A stretch of DNA of 64,000 nt from Archangium minus (lineage in GTDB: Bacteria > Myxococcota > Myxococcia > Myxococcales > Myxococcaceae). Positions 44,624 to 53,655 of the stretch are shown piece after piece (position 1 is the first letter of the stretch; every line of letters begins with the position of its first letter). A program made the translations under genes and the position numbers. The stretch spans positions 1,364,001 to 1,428,000 of the forward strand of contig NZ_CP043494.1 in the NCBI RefSeq assembly GCF_044360475.1, given 5' to 3'. The notes beneath the pieces were generated by a model. The model was not told the DNA's origin, did no database searches, and was given only the letters and a program-made list of their open reading frames with translations.

Positions 44624-45490
44624 TCAGTGCCGGGAGCCGTGCTTGCCTCCGCGCAGCCTGTCGAGGAGCGTGGTGGCTGCTTCGAGGGGATGGGTCGCGT
44701 AATGCCTCACGAGCTCGGCGCGAGGCAGGCGCACCGTCCGGCTCCAGGACCCGCGTGTCCTGCGCTTCGACGCGGTGTCCTTCGCCGACGCCGACGCCGA
44801 AGTCCCGAGCGGCGGGGTAGGGGGCTCCACTTCGGCGTTGCCGGCCTGGTGCGTGGGCTCCTCGGACATCGGCACGTAGCGGGGTGAGCGGACCGTGCCT
44901 CGCTCCACCTGGAGGGGATAGGCCTCGGCATGCTTTGTCGTGGCCACCCGCGGTGCGGTGAGCGTCTCCGGCTCCATCCGCTCGTTCAGGGGCTTCTGTT
45001 CATCGCGCGCGCGTCTCGCGGACCAGAAGACCTCCACGAGGTCCGTAGCCTCCAGGCCGTGGCGTGACTGTGCAGAGGCCTGCTCGAGCACGATGCCGTG
45101 CTCATCCACCGCGTGGATCTCCTCGAGGCGCATCCGGTGCTCGCGCGTGACGACGATCCTGCGCTCGAGCACGAACCCGTCGCCATCCACGGAGAGGACC
45201 CGTCCAAGGGGCTCGCCCTCGCGGCTGCGGACGAGCATTCCCGGGTGAATCCCCGGCTGGGACAGCTCGGGCGCCGAGAGCGTATCGGGGCGCACCTGGC
45301 TGACATCGAGCGGCTCTGGCAGGGCCTCCACGTGTACCACGTGCCCTCCCTTGTCCGCGGAGCCGCGCGCCGCCTCGCTCTCCTCGGGCGTATGCGGGGC
45401 CCGCTCCTCAAAGGCGTCACCTTCCAGGTTGCGTTGTCGCTGCTCGCTCGTGCTCCCGTAGCCCTCCCGCAGCTTCTGATCGCCTGCCAT
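44624..45490 (-). CDS. PRC-barrel-like protein of unknown function
   Basis: 288 residues from ATG 45490 (AGGAGCGAG just upstream). The N-terminus is polar. A barrel-like region at about 78-140 (GIHPGMLVRSREGEPLGRVLSVDGDGFVLER ... LEEIHAVDEHGIVL) resembles PRC-barrel or DUF2171 domains, which bind RNA, metabolites or partner proteins. The rest is low-complexity (Ala/Ser/Arg-rich), with a helical C-terminus (LVRHYATHPLEAATTLLDRL). No membrane segment. It diverges from the LpoA-like gene. Function unknown. Confidence 0.65.
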   Translation of the reverse strand: MAGDQKLREGYGSTSEQRQRNLEGDAFEERAPHTPEESEAARGSADKGGHVVHVEALPEPLDVSQVRPDTLSAPELSQPGIHPGMLVRSREGEPLGRVLSVDGDGFVLERRIVVTREHRMRLEEIHAVDEHGIVLEQASAQSRHGLEATDLVEVFWSARRARDEQKPLNERMEPETLTAPRVATTKHAEAYPLQVERGTVRSPRYVPMSEEPTHQAGNAEVEPPTPPLGTSASASAKDTASKRRTRGSWSRTVRLPRAELVRHYATHPLEAATTLLDRLRGGKHGSRH

Positions 45491-45755
45491 GGCTCGCTCC
45501 TGGGTGAGAAAGTCCAAGCCTTGACGTTTGGGACGGCGAGGGGACCACGCAACCAAGGCCGGAGGGGGCCCTCCTCATTGCCCTCCAGGCAGGCGAGTAC
45601 ACGGGCCCACACCGCCGTGGTCTGGGACCCACGCCGTCCGGGGTGGTGTCCCGGCTCTTCGGGGCTCCCGGGCGGCACGTCTGCTGCAGGACCCATCGGC
45701 CGACGGGGGGAATCTTCCCTCCGCTCGGCTGTCGACGGAGACGCGCCCCACTGCT

Positions 45756-47942
45756 ATGCACACCCACACCATGGATGTCCGCTCCTCTCCGCGCCGCGCA
45801 CTGCTGGTTGCGCTGACGTTGCTGATGACCGCCTGCAAGACGCCTTCCGCCGTGGGCGGTGGCTCTTCCCCGGGCCATTCTTCGGGTTCCCCCTCGTCCC
45901 AGCAGGGACGCGATGACGTGCCCCAGGGAGATCCCTTCCCGAAGAAGCCCACCATCAAGGCCCGCCAGGACGAGCAGGCCGACAGGGCCCTTTCCCAGGC
46001 CATCGCGCAGGCCGAGACGGCGCCCCGCAAGCAGGCCGCCGAGTCCTTCCTCGCCGTACGCAAGGCGTACCCGGAGACGACCGCCGGCCAGGAGGCCCTC
46101 TACCGAGCGGGCGTGCTCTTCTACGACTCGCAGGACTACGCCAACGCGCGCAAGAGCTTCAACGAGCTGCTCTTCGAGAATCCGCTCCACCCGCAGGCCC
46201 CGGACGCCAAGCGCAAGCTGGGCCGTGCCGCGCTGGAAGTGGGTGCCTACCGCGACGCGTACCAGATGCTCTTCAGCCTCGCGGAGAACGCCGAGGGCGA
46301 CGAGCGCACGCAGCTGCTCGAGCAAGCCGCCCAGGCCGCGGAGAAGGCGGGCCTCTTCGGCCAGGCGCTTCAAATCTCCGTGGACCTGGCGGGCAACGCG
46401 CGGACGCCTGAGGCGCAGCAGGCCGCGGTGGCTCGGGTGCAGCAGTTGGTGGAGGGCCGCGCGGGCTTCATGGACGTAGCGCGGGTGATGGAGGAGTTGT
46501 CTCCGTCCAACCCCTCCTGGCCGGTGCTGAGCTTCAAGCTGGCGCGTATCTACTACCACCTGCGTGACTGGACGCGGCTGGAGGAGACGCTCAACCGTTT
46601 CCTCGCGGAGGCGCCCAACCACCCGTTCGCCGGCCAGGCCCGTGAGTTGCTGGCGCGTGCCACCCGGCGCGTGGAGGTGCGCTCCAAGACGGTGGGCGTG
46701 CTGCTGCCCATGTCCGGCAAGTACAAGGCGGTGGGCGAGGCGGTGCTGCGCGGCGTGAAGCTGGCGCTGGCTGGCAGTGACGTGGAGCTTGTCGTCAAGG
46801 ACACGCAGGGCGATGTGAACGTCACCGGGCAGGCCCTGGAGCAGCTCGCCTTCGACGAGGGCGCCATCGCCGTGCTGGGCCCCATCACCTCGGATGAGTC
46901 CCGGCGCGCCGCGCTGCTGGCCGAGGAGCTCCAGGTGCCGCTGCTCACGCTCACGCGCCAGGAGGACATCACCGACATTGGCCCCTTCATCTTCCGCAAC
47001 ATGCTGACGAACTCGGCGCAGGCGCGTGCCATCGCCGACTTCGCGATGAAGCAGAAGGGCTTCAAGAGCTTCGCGATGCTCTATCCCAACCTCCCCTACG
47101 GGGTGGAGCTGGCCAACGACTTCTGGGACCACGTGGTGCAGAACGGTGGCCAGGTGCGCGGCGCGGAGACGTACGACCACGATCAGACGACTTTCACCAG
47201 TGAGGCCAAGAAGCTGGTGGGCCGCTACTACCTGGAGGACCGGCTCGACTACGTCGAGGGCGTGCGCGAGGTGCAGCAGCAGACCACCGGCCAGGACGCG
47301 TTCCGCAAGCGCAAGGCCATGGAGAAGATGAAGGGCAACGTGGAGCCCATCGTCGACTTCGACGCCATCTTCATCCCCGACGAGTGGAAGCGGGTGAGCC
47401 TGGTGGCTCCGGCGCTGGCGGTGGAGGACATCGTCACCAACGCGTGCGACGCGCGCGACCTGGAGCGCATCCGCAAGACGACGGGCAAGAAGGACCTCAA
47501 GACGGTGATGCTGCTGGGCACCAACGCGTGGAGCAGCGCCAAGGGCGCCAGCGGCCTGCCGGAGCTCGTCGAGCGCGGCGGTAAGTTCGTCACCTGCTCG
47601 GTGTACGTGGATGGCTTCTTCGTGGACTCGCAGCGGCCGGCCACGCAGCGCTTCGTGAAGGCCTACCGCAAGGAGTACAACGCGGACCCGAGCCTGCTGG
47701 AGGCCTACGGTTACGACTCGGCACGCATGGTGCGCCAGCTGCTTGACTCGAAGCAGCCTCCGCAGAGCCGCGGTGAGTTCCGCGAGTCGCTGGCCAACCT
47801 GAAGGACTTCGACGGCGCCACCGGCAAGACGGCCTTCGACGAGAAGCGCGAGGCGCGCAAGCCCCTGTTCCTCCTGTCCGTGGACAGCAAGGGCGTCAAC
47901 GAGGTGCAGCAGGACAAGACGGCGGCGCTGGGGGGCTCGTGA
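45756..47942 (+). CDS. LpoA-like lipoprotein (TPR plus periplasmic-binding fold)
   Basis: 728 residues from ATG 45756 (ATG 45771 is a close alternative). A lipoprotein signal ends in LMTAC, Cys 27. TPR-like helices follow (about 60-290: FLAVRKAYPETTAGQEALYRAGVLFYDSQDYANARKSFNELL broken into shorter units), then a type-1 periplasmic-binding fold (about 310-720: VGVLLPMSGKYKAVGEAVLRG, VVKDTQGD, VAVLGPITSDESRRAALLAEE). This is the plan of LpoA, which activates a penicillin-binding protein, and of related amino-acid-binding proteins. Its stop overlaps the start of the WD40 lipoprotein gene. Confidence 0.82.
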   Translation: MHTHTMDVRSSPRRALLVALTLLMTACKTPSAVGGGSSPGHSSGSPSSQQGRDDVPQGDPFPKKPTIKARQDEQADRALSQAIAQAETAPRKQAAESFLAVRKAYPETTAGQEALYRAGVLFYDSQDYANARKSFNELLFENPLHPQAPDAKRKLGRAALEVGAYRDAYQMLFSLAENAEGDERTQLLEQAAQAAEKAGLFGQALQISVDLAGNARTPEAQQAAVARVQQLVEGRAGFMDVARVMEELSPSNPSWPVLSFKLARIYYHLRDWTRLEETLNRFLAEAPNHPFAGQARELLARATRRVEVRSKTVGVLLPMSGKYKAVGEAVLRGVKLALAGSDVELVVKDTQGDVNVTGQALEQLAFDEGAIAVLGPITSDESRRAALLAEELQVPLLTLTRQEDITDIGPFIFRNMLTNSAQARAIADFAMKQKGFKSFAMLYPNLPYGVELANDFWDHVVQNGGQVRGAETYDHDQTTFTSEAKKLVGRYYLEDRLDYVEGVREVQQQTTGQDAFRKRKAMEKMKGNVEPIVDFDAIFIPDEWKRVSLVAPALAVEDIVTNACDARDLERIRKTTGKKDLKTVMLLGTNAWSSAKGASGLPELVERGGKFVTCSVYVDGFFVDSQRPATQRFVKAYRKEYNADPSLLEAYGYDSARMVRQLLDSKQPPQSRGEFRESLANLKDFDGATGKTAFDEKREARKPLFLLSVDSKGVNEVQQDKTAALGGS

Positions 47943-49567
47943 GCATTTCCGCGCCGCGCGCGCTGGTGGTGGTGGGATGGCTGGCGCTCGCGGGTTGTCA
48001 GCATGCAGCGCCGGCCCTCGCTCCGGACCTGGTCTCCCGGCTGGAGTCCACGCCGGGGGCGTTTCTCGCGGGTGAGGTGGTGGGCCTCGAGGATGGCGCC
48101 GTCCTTGACCGCAAGGACTTCGTCTGGACGCTGGCCTTCTCGCCGGACGCCTCGCGCGTGGCTTATTCGCACATGGGCGCGCGCGAGTACCTGCTCGCCC
48201 TGTGGACGCTGCGGCCCACGCCGAGGCCCGTGGCGAACACGGTCCTCAACTCCTCCGAGTTTGACGTGGAGGCGCTGGCCTTCTCGCCGGATGGCTCGCT
48301 GGTGGCGAGCGCGGGCTGGGACGGAGTGGTGCGCCTCTTTGATGCGGCCACCGGCGTGCAGAAGGCCAGCCTGCGCACCGACGAGCCGCTCACCGCGGTG
48401 GCCTTCCATCCTTCTGGGCGCTACCTCGTGGTGGGCAGTACCCAGGGGCTCGTCACCGTGCTGCGCGTGGCGGACCTGGGTTTCTCCTTCGAGGTGCGGC
48501 CCCACGCGAACCGGGTGAGCGCGCTCGCCTTCTCTCAGGAGGGGACGCTGTACTCGGGGAGCTGGGACAAGCACCTGCGGGTCTTCGACTCGCGCGAAGA
48601 GGCGCTGCGCAAGGAGCAGACGCGGCTGCGCTTCGAGCGGCGTGGGGGCCATGCCGTGGTGGCGGGGATTGTGAATGGCAAGGCGCCGGTGGCGTTCGCG
48701 CTGGATGCGCGCACCCCCGCCATTGTGCTCGGGACGCAGGCGGCGGCGATGGCGGGCATCGACACCGCCTTCGTGCAGGAGACGGTGTCACTGCCCACGG
48801 CGCTTGGCACTTCACTGGCGAGGGTGGTCCGTGGTCAGCACCTGCGCTTCAAGGGCTTGGAGCTGGACGGGGTGGACGTGGCGGTGTGTGACGCGTGCCT
48901 GCCTCCGGGCGTGTCCGGCGTGCTGGGCGCGCCCTTCTCCGAGCGCGTGGGCGTGGCCTTCGATGACGCCACGGGCGAGGCGGTTCTCACCCTGAAGGCG
49001 CCCGCTCAGGTGGCGCCGCAGGAGGAGCGGGGACTGGTGCTCGCCCCGCGTGCGGACTTCGCCTTCCCGGCACACGTCAACGACGTCTCCGTGGATGGGG
49101 CTGGGCGCCGCCTGGGCGTGGCCTTCTCCGAGTCCAAGGCCGAGCGCAACCGCACCGTCTACGAGCGCGAGAAGAAGGGCCTCATTGAGCCGCCCGCCGA
49201 GTGGAACGCCGCGGCGGTGGTGGACGCGGCTTCTGGCCAGGTGCTTCGTAAGTGGACGCAGCACCGGGGCGTGGTGGCCTCGGTGGGCATCTCCCCGGAC
49301 GGACGTACGCTGGCGAGCGGTGGCTGGGACAAGCGGCTCTACGTGTGGCGCGAGGGTCAGGAGACTCCGGTGGCCGAGCGCGGGTTTGGCTGGTCCGTGC
49401 GCCGGGTGCGGTTCAGTCCAGACGGGCGGCAGGTGGGTGTAGCCGCGTGGACGCCGCAGCGGGCCGTGGGCAATCAGGAGAGCGATCCCGCCGCGGCGCT
49501 CTTTACAGTGCGTTACTCCGCACCCACCGTGGATGTCCCCTCTCCCTCTGGGAGAGGGCCAGGGTGA
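47939..49567 (+). CDS. WD40-propeller lipoprotein with a retropepsin-like insert
   Basis: 542 residues. GTG 47939 overlaps the preceding stop by 4 bases (GTGA), so translation is coupled. Lipobox LALAGC, Cys 20. WD40-type repeats occur at about 60-220 (TLAFSPDASRVAYS, LAFSPDGSLVASAGWDGVVRLFD, LAFSQEGTLYSGSWDKHLRVFD) and 380-500 (ISPDGRTLASGGWDKRLYVW, VRFSPDGRQVG). Residues 236-352 between them look like a retropepsin: VVAGIVNGKAPVAFALD, a talG segment (LPTALGTSLARVV), CDACLPPGVSGVLGAPFSERV. The active motif DTG reads DART (Asp 256), so activity is uncertain. The last residues are encoded by a REP arm. Confidence 0.83.
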   Translation: MSISAPRALVVVGWLALAGCQHAAPALAPDLVSRLESTPGAFLAGEVVGLEDGAVLDRKDFVWTLAFSPDASRVAYSHMGAREYLLALWTLRPTPRPVANTVLNSSEFDVEALAFSPDGSLVASAGWDGVVRLFDAATGVQKASLRTDEPLTAVAFHPSGRYLVVGSTQGLVTVLRVADLGFSFEVRPHANRVSALAFSQEGTLYSGSWDKHLRVFDSREEALRKEQTRLRFERRGGHAVVAGIVNGKAPVAFALDARTPAIVLGTQAAAMAGIDTAFVQETVSLPTALGTSLARVVRGQHLRFKGLELDGVDVAVCDACLPPGVSGVLGAPFSERVGVAFDDATGEAVLTLKAPAQVAPQEERGLVLAPRADFAFPAHVNDVSVDGAGRRLGVAFSESKAERNRTVYEREKKGLIEPPAEWNAAAVVDAASGQVLRKWTQHRGVVASVGISPDGRTLASGGWDKRLYVWREGQETPVAERGFGWSVRRVRFSPDGRQVGVAAWTPQRAVGNQESDPAAALFTVRYSAPTVDVPSPSGRGPG

Positions 49568-49704
49568 GGGTATTTCCTTCCCGTGTTCCTGACCCGTGTT
49601 CCTGGCTGGGAATGGAGACACGGAGTGGATGCGGGCCAGGCCAAGGGGTGATGCGCGAGTGACGATTACCCTCACCCCCCGCCCTCTCCCAGAGGGAGAG
49701 GGAG
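49537..49704. repeat. REP-like inverted pair, copy R7 (different core)
   Basis: Arms at 49537-49572 and 49667-49704, inverted to each other, separated by a core unlike that of R1-R3. The left arm encodes the C-terminus and TGA stop of the WD40 gene; the right arm does the same for the DNA polymerase gene on the other strand. Confidence 0.88.
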
Positions 49705-52083
49705 TATGCCCTCGTTCAGCACGGTGAGGATCGGCCGGGCCTGGGTCAGCGACGGTGCGAAGAGGGAGGGCTGTCCAGGGTCCGCGAACACCGCCGCGAA
49801 GTCCTCGGGGGTCAACCCTCGCACCAGTCGGGCTGCGAACGTCTCACGCAGCAGTCGGACATAGAAATCGATGTCATAGTCCCGAGGATCGCTCACAGCT
49901 CCGGTATTGTCGTCCGCATCCGGATCGGGCAGCAGCCCCGCGCGTCCTCCCACGGCTCGATAGATCCGAACGTGCTCGCCGGTAGCCCAGTGGGTCCTCC
50001 CGCTCGCCAGCACGGCCTCGTAGGTCAGCTCACGCCTGCGTCCCCGCGTGGCGAGGTACTGCGCCGGAGTCTTCGTCAGCCGGACACGTGCCGTCACCTC
50101 GAGGGTCGGGACCGCCCGCCGGCGCAGCGCGGTCACCGTCGTGACATAGACCTCTCTCACGCCCGGGATATCCCCCTCGAGGAGCAGGCGCAGCGCCCGG
50201 CGCAGGAAGTCCTCGCCGAAGGGCTCCGCGCGACTGGAGCGGAACGCCACGCCGCGCAGGACAAGGGGCCCGTCGTAGGGCTGGAGCGCGTAGTTCTTCG
50301 GCTCGTGCGAGAGCATTGCCGCATAGCGTCCATCGAACTCGAGGTGGACACGCGGTGGCAGCAAGGCGGCGACCTCGGAGACCACCCGGCGCTCGTCGGC
50401 TTCGCGCCAGTCCTCTGGTACGGCGAAGTACACGCCGTCGGTGTCCGCCTCCAGCAGCGTGACGCCGCGCTGTGCCAGCTCGCGGCACAGGAGCGCCAGC
50501 ACCTCGCGCCCGCGCCGCGTCACCTCATTGGCGGCGTGCACATCCGCGAAGCGCGTGAGGCCCACTGCGCCGAGGTAGCCGTAGGCTGAGTTGACCACGA
50601 TCTTCATCGCCGCCGAGAGCGCCTCGTGGGTGTGCCGTTCCGGCGAGCCGGGCGCCGCGGCACGTGCCCGCGCCTTGGCCGCCAGCCGCTGCTCCACGAG
50701 CCGGTCGACCAGCGCGAGCAGCACACCGAGCCGATCCCTCCGTGGCCCTATCCGGTACTCGCGCATCAGCGAGGGGTACAGGCTCGCGACGTCGGCCTTC
50801 ACCACGTGCCGAGCCACGCCCGTGGCGAACAGGTGGAGCGCGGCTCCGCTGTGGGGCGTCCCGTCACCTTCCTCGTGCGCGGGCAGCGCGGCCCCTGCTC
50901 GGACGTAGGCGCGCACGAGGAGGGGATCCAACACACCGGTGGCGGGGCCCGCATCCGCGAGGCGCTCATAACGGCGCGGTGCCATGCGAGCGAGCGCGAA
51001 GGCCGCCCCCCCGAGCATGCGCGCGACGCCCGCGGCCTCCGTCACGTCGTCACGGGCATAGCGCCGCACGCGCTCGGGGTCGCTCCGGTAGACCTCATAC
51101 ACCCGGGCTCCCGGAATGTGCTCCCGCTCCGGGCCCGCGAGCCCGAGGTGCCGCGCGACAGCCTTGAGCCCGTGACCTGGCAGCTCCCGAGCTGCGAAGT
51201 CGTGCCGCAGCACGGCGTCCAAGGTGTCGATCAGCTCGCGGCCGGGGACCGTGTACCGCGAGCGGCGCATCGGGTCGGAAGCGCGCCCCGCCGAGTCCCG
51301 TCCGGGAGTGGCCCCTCGTGAGGCGGGACGCTGTCTCAGGCCCGGTGCGCCGGCACGTCCTAGCGCCAGGGGTACGCCGAGCCGTTGCGCCCGGCGGGCG
51401 AGGAACGGCAGGTCGAAGCCGTGCAGGTTGTGGTTCTCAATGACATCCGGATCGACGGCGCGGATGCGTGCGACCAGACGCTGGAGGAGCGCTGCTTCGG
51501 CTGCGTTGCCATCGCCGTGGGCCTCAAGCACCTCGGTCCTGCCCTCGGGATCGCGAAGCGCCACGAGGAAGATCCGGTCTCGGTCGGGCTCGAGCCCCGT
51601 GGTTTCGAGATCGAACTGCAGGCGGTGCAGGTCGTCGAACCCAAGCTCGCGGAAGTACGTGCGCCCTGACGCGATGAGGTACTGCTCCTCGGGTGGAGGC
51701 GCGAGCACTGCGTTTGGACCCAGCTCCCGCAGGTGCCCGATGGGGCGACCGAGGCGCTGTGCGGCGCCGTGGAGCACAGCCGCGTTCAATGCGCGGCCAT
51801 CGTTCGCGCGGACCACGTAACGAAGCGCGCCGGATCCCTCCAGCTCCTGGTAGGTGACACGGTGCGGTGCGGGCCCCTCGTGCTCGGGCCGGAGCCTCTC
51901 GCCGAGGTGTTCCAGGTCTTCCAGTGAGGAGAGGAGCAGCCAGGGGCGGAAGCGAACATCCTCCCGTACGAGCGTGCCGCTCCCTGGGAGCCTGCGCCAG
52001 ACGAACGCACGGCCGTCGGGCTCCGCCCACACCGAGACAATGCCTGGCGTGGGATCCCAGCCCCAGAGCCATTCGTCCTCCAT
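49672..52083 (-). CDS. Family B DNA polymerase with proofreading exonuclease
   Basis: 803 residues. Exonuclease motifs: FDLETTGL (157-164), NHNLHGFDLPFL (217-228), YARDD (342-346). Polymerase motifs: ADVASLYPSLM (429-439), KIVVNSAYGYLG (494-504), and motif C as EADTDGVYF (545-553), where Gly replaces the usual Ser of DTDS. This is the Pol II-like replication-repair enzyme type, here probably for repair or bypass. A basic insert (240-280) lies between Exo II and Exo III. ATG 52083 is used. The last codons and TGA are in REP R7. The reductase gene is 11 bases upstream, so the two are co-transcribed. Confidence 0.93.
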   Translation of the reverse strand: MEDEWLWGWDPTPGIVSVWAEPDGRAFVWRRLPGSGTLVREDVRFRPWLLLSSLEDLEHLGERLRPEHEGPAPHRVTYQELEGSGALRYVVRANDGRALNAAVLHGAAQRLGRPIGHLRELGPNAVLAPPPEEQYLIASGRTYFRELGFDDLHRLQFDLETTGLEPDRDRIFLVALRDPEGRTEVLEAHGDGNAAEAALLQRLVARIRAVDPDVIENHNLHGFDLPFLARRAQRLGVPLALGRAGAPGLRQRPASRGATPGRDSAGRASDPMRRSRYTVPGRELIDTLDAVLRHDFAARELPGHGLKAVARHLGLAGPEREHIPGARVYEVYRSDPERVRRYARDDVTEAAGVARMLGGAAFALARMAPRRYERLADAGPATGVLDPLLVRAYVRAGAALPAHEEGDGTPHSGAALHLFATGVARHVVKADVASLYPSLMREYRIGPRRDRLGVLLALVDRLVEQRLAAKARARAAAPGSPERHTHEALSAAMKIVVNSAYGYLGAVGLTRFADVHAANEVTRRGREVLALLCRELAQRGVTLLEADTDGVYFAVPEDWREADERRVVSEVAALLPPRVHLEFDGRYAAMLSHEPKNYALQPYDGPLVLRGVAFRSSRAEPFGEDFLRRALRLLLEGDIPGVREVYVTTVTALRRRAVPTLEVTARVRLTKTPAQYLATRGRRRELTYEAVLASGRTHWATGEHVRIYRAVGGRAGLLPDPDADDNTGAVSDPRDYDIDFYVRLLRETFAARLVRGLTPEDFAAVFADPGQPSLFAPSLTQARPILTVLNEGILPLPLGEGGG

Positions 52084-52094
52084 GACGTGGGCCC

Positions 52095-52787
52095 TCAGTA
52101 GTTGAGGTGGATGGCCTCACGGGGCAGCCCGCGGAGCCGCAGCGCGTCCATGACTCCCTGCACCATGGCCGACTGGCCGCAGGCGAAGGCCACGGCGTCC
52201 TCCACCGACACCTCGCCCAGGTGCGTCTGCACGTAGCCGATGAGGCCCTGCCAGCCGCTCTCTCCTGGTTGGCTCACCGTGCGCACCACGCGGATGTGCG
52301 CCGCCTCCCAGTGGTGCAGCTCGTCCTCGTAGGCGAAGGCCTTCGGAGTGCGCGCCCCGAAGTAGAGCGTCACCTCACCGTAGGCGCTCCGCTCCTGGCG
52401 GATGCTCTCGATGACGGAGCGGATGGAGGAGATGCCCGAGCCGGTGGCGAAGAGCAGCAGGTTCCTCCCACGCGCCAGGGGAAGGGGGAAGCCGCGGCCC
52501 TGGGGGCGCGAGCTGTTCACCTTCGCCCCGGGTTGGAGCTGGATCAGGGTGTCCGCCAGCGGGCTTCCCCCCTTGAGGAGGAACTCCCAGCGGGTGCCAA
52601 AGGGCTCGGGTGGCGAGGCGAGGGCGAACATCCCCTCTCCCTTCTCGGGCAGGGCCAGGCGTACGTACTGCCCCGGGGTGCGGTGTGTCCCCACCAGTGG
52701 GGTTCCGCCAATATCCAGGACGAGTTCGGTAAGGCCGTCCGCGGCGGGGAGGACGTCCGCCACAGTGGTGGGGTGCCAGTCGTTCAT
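52095..52787 (-). CDS. FAD/NAD(P)-binding oxidoreductase
   Basis: 230 residues, the ferredoxin-NADP reductase plan without an iron-sulfur domain. FAD barrel 1-100 (RTPGQYVRLAL, FALASPP), NAD domain 105-230 (LLLFATGSGISSIRSVI, then EVTLYFGARTPKAFAY, FACGQSAMVQGVMDALRLRG). It should pass electrons between NAD(P)H and an unknown acceptor. AAGG precedes ATG 52787. It shares an operon with the DNA polymerase gene, which is probably coincidental. The promoter lies in the 58-base gap to the divergent GT51-like gene. Confidence 0.87.
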   Translation of the reverse strand: MNDWHPTTVADVLPAADGLTELVLDIGGTPLVGTHRTPGQYVRLALPEKGEGMFALASPPEPFGTRWEFLLKGGSPLADTLIQLQPGAKVNSSRPQGRGFPLPLARGRNLLLFATGSGISSIRSVIESIRQERSAYGEVTLYFGARTPKAFAYEDELHHWEAAHIRVVRTVSQPGESGWQGLIGYVQTHLGEVSVEDAVAFACGQSAMVQGVMDALRLRGLPREAIHLNY

Positions 52788-52845
52788 GACAAACCTTGTT
52801 TAACCTGGACCCGAGCCGTCGTCGCCCTTTGATAGCCTGGGGGGC

Positions 52846-53610
52846 GTGAAGACCTTGCTCTGGTTGGTGTTGTTCCTCATCGGGCTGGCGGGCGTGGCGC
52901 TGCCGGCCGTGTACATCCATGCCGCCAGCAAGCTGCCCCAGCTGGAGACGGAGTTCGATCTGGAGAAGCAGCTGCGCCACTCCATCGAGGGCGAACGGAT
53001 GAGCCTGGTGGCGGGCACCTTTGATCGCTCGCGCTCCACCGCCTACAAGAAGCCTGAATTCCTGCACCTGCCCAAGGACCTGGTGGCGCTCTACATCGCG
53101 CAGCTCGGGTGCCCCACCTACTTCCAGACGCCGCGCGAGGACGGCCCGAAGTGGGCCTGGCGGCTCTTCTCCATGGTGGCCTTTGGCACCGAGCCTCCAG
53201 GCGACGGCCGCTGCGAGCGGCTGCTCGCCGTGCGGCTCGCCGTGGCGCTGGGCATCCAAGGCGCGCTGCAGCAGACGGTGGCCGCCAACCGCCTGCACTC
53301 CTTCCTCCAGAAGGATCAGCTGATTGCCTATGATCTGTCCGCCCTCTACTTCGACCGAGGGGTCGTGGGGGTGGAGGACGCGGCGTTCAAGATCTTCGGG
53401 CGCGAGCTGAACACGCTCCAGCTCCCGCAGCTGGCCGAGCTGGCGCTCACCTTGCCGCCGCACTTCATGTACGCGGATACCGCCGTCTGCCGTAACGCGA
53501 GCCTCATTCGGCAGAACCGGGACGTGCTGCTGTCGGACCTGGCTGGCTACAAGCTCGTCACCGAGGAGCGGGCGCGCACCGCCATGTCCCAGCCGACCGT
53601 CTGCCGCTGA
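52846..53610 (+). CDS. Degenerate GT51 (peptidoglycan transglycosylase)-like protein
   Basis: 254 residues. GTG 52846 follows a GGGGGG run. An N-terminal membrane segment (3-25) anchors the protein. The rest follows the GT51 plan: LLAVRLAVALGIQ, YDLSALYFDRGVVGVEDAAFKIFGRELNTLQLPQLAELALTLPPHF broken into shorter units. However, the catalytic EDxxFxxHxG motif is absent; the matching region reads PTYFQTPREDGPKWAWRLFS. It is therefore probably an inactive relative that binds glycan or a synthase. No transpeptidase domain follows. Confidence 0.7.
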   Translation: MKTLLWLVLFLIGLAGVALPAVYIHAASKLPQLETEFDLEKQLRHSIEGERMSLVAGTFDRSRSTAYKKPEFLHLPKDLVALYIAQLGCPTYFQTPREDGPKWAWRLFSMVAFGTEPPGDGRCERLLAVRLAVALGIQGALQQTVAANRLHSFLQKDQLIAYDLSALYFDRGVVGVEDAAFKIFGRELNTLQLPQLAELALTLPPHFMYADTAVCRNASLIRQNRDVLLSDLAGYKLVTEERARTAMSQPTVCR

Positions 53611-53655
53611 GGAGCAGGGGCGGCGGGCGTGGGCCTGGCGGTGGCCGGGCCCTCG

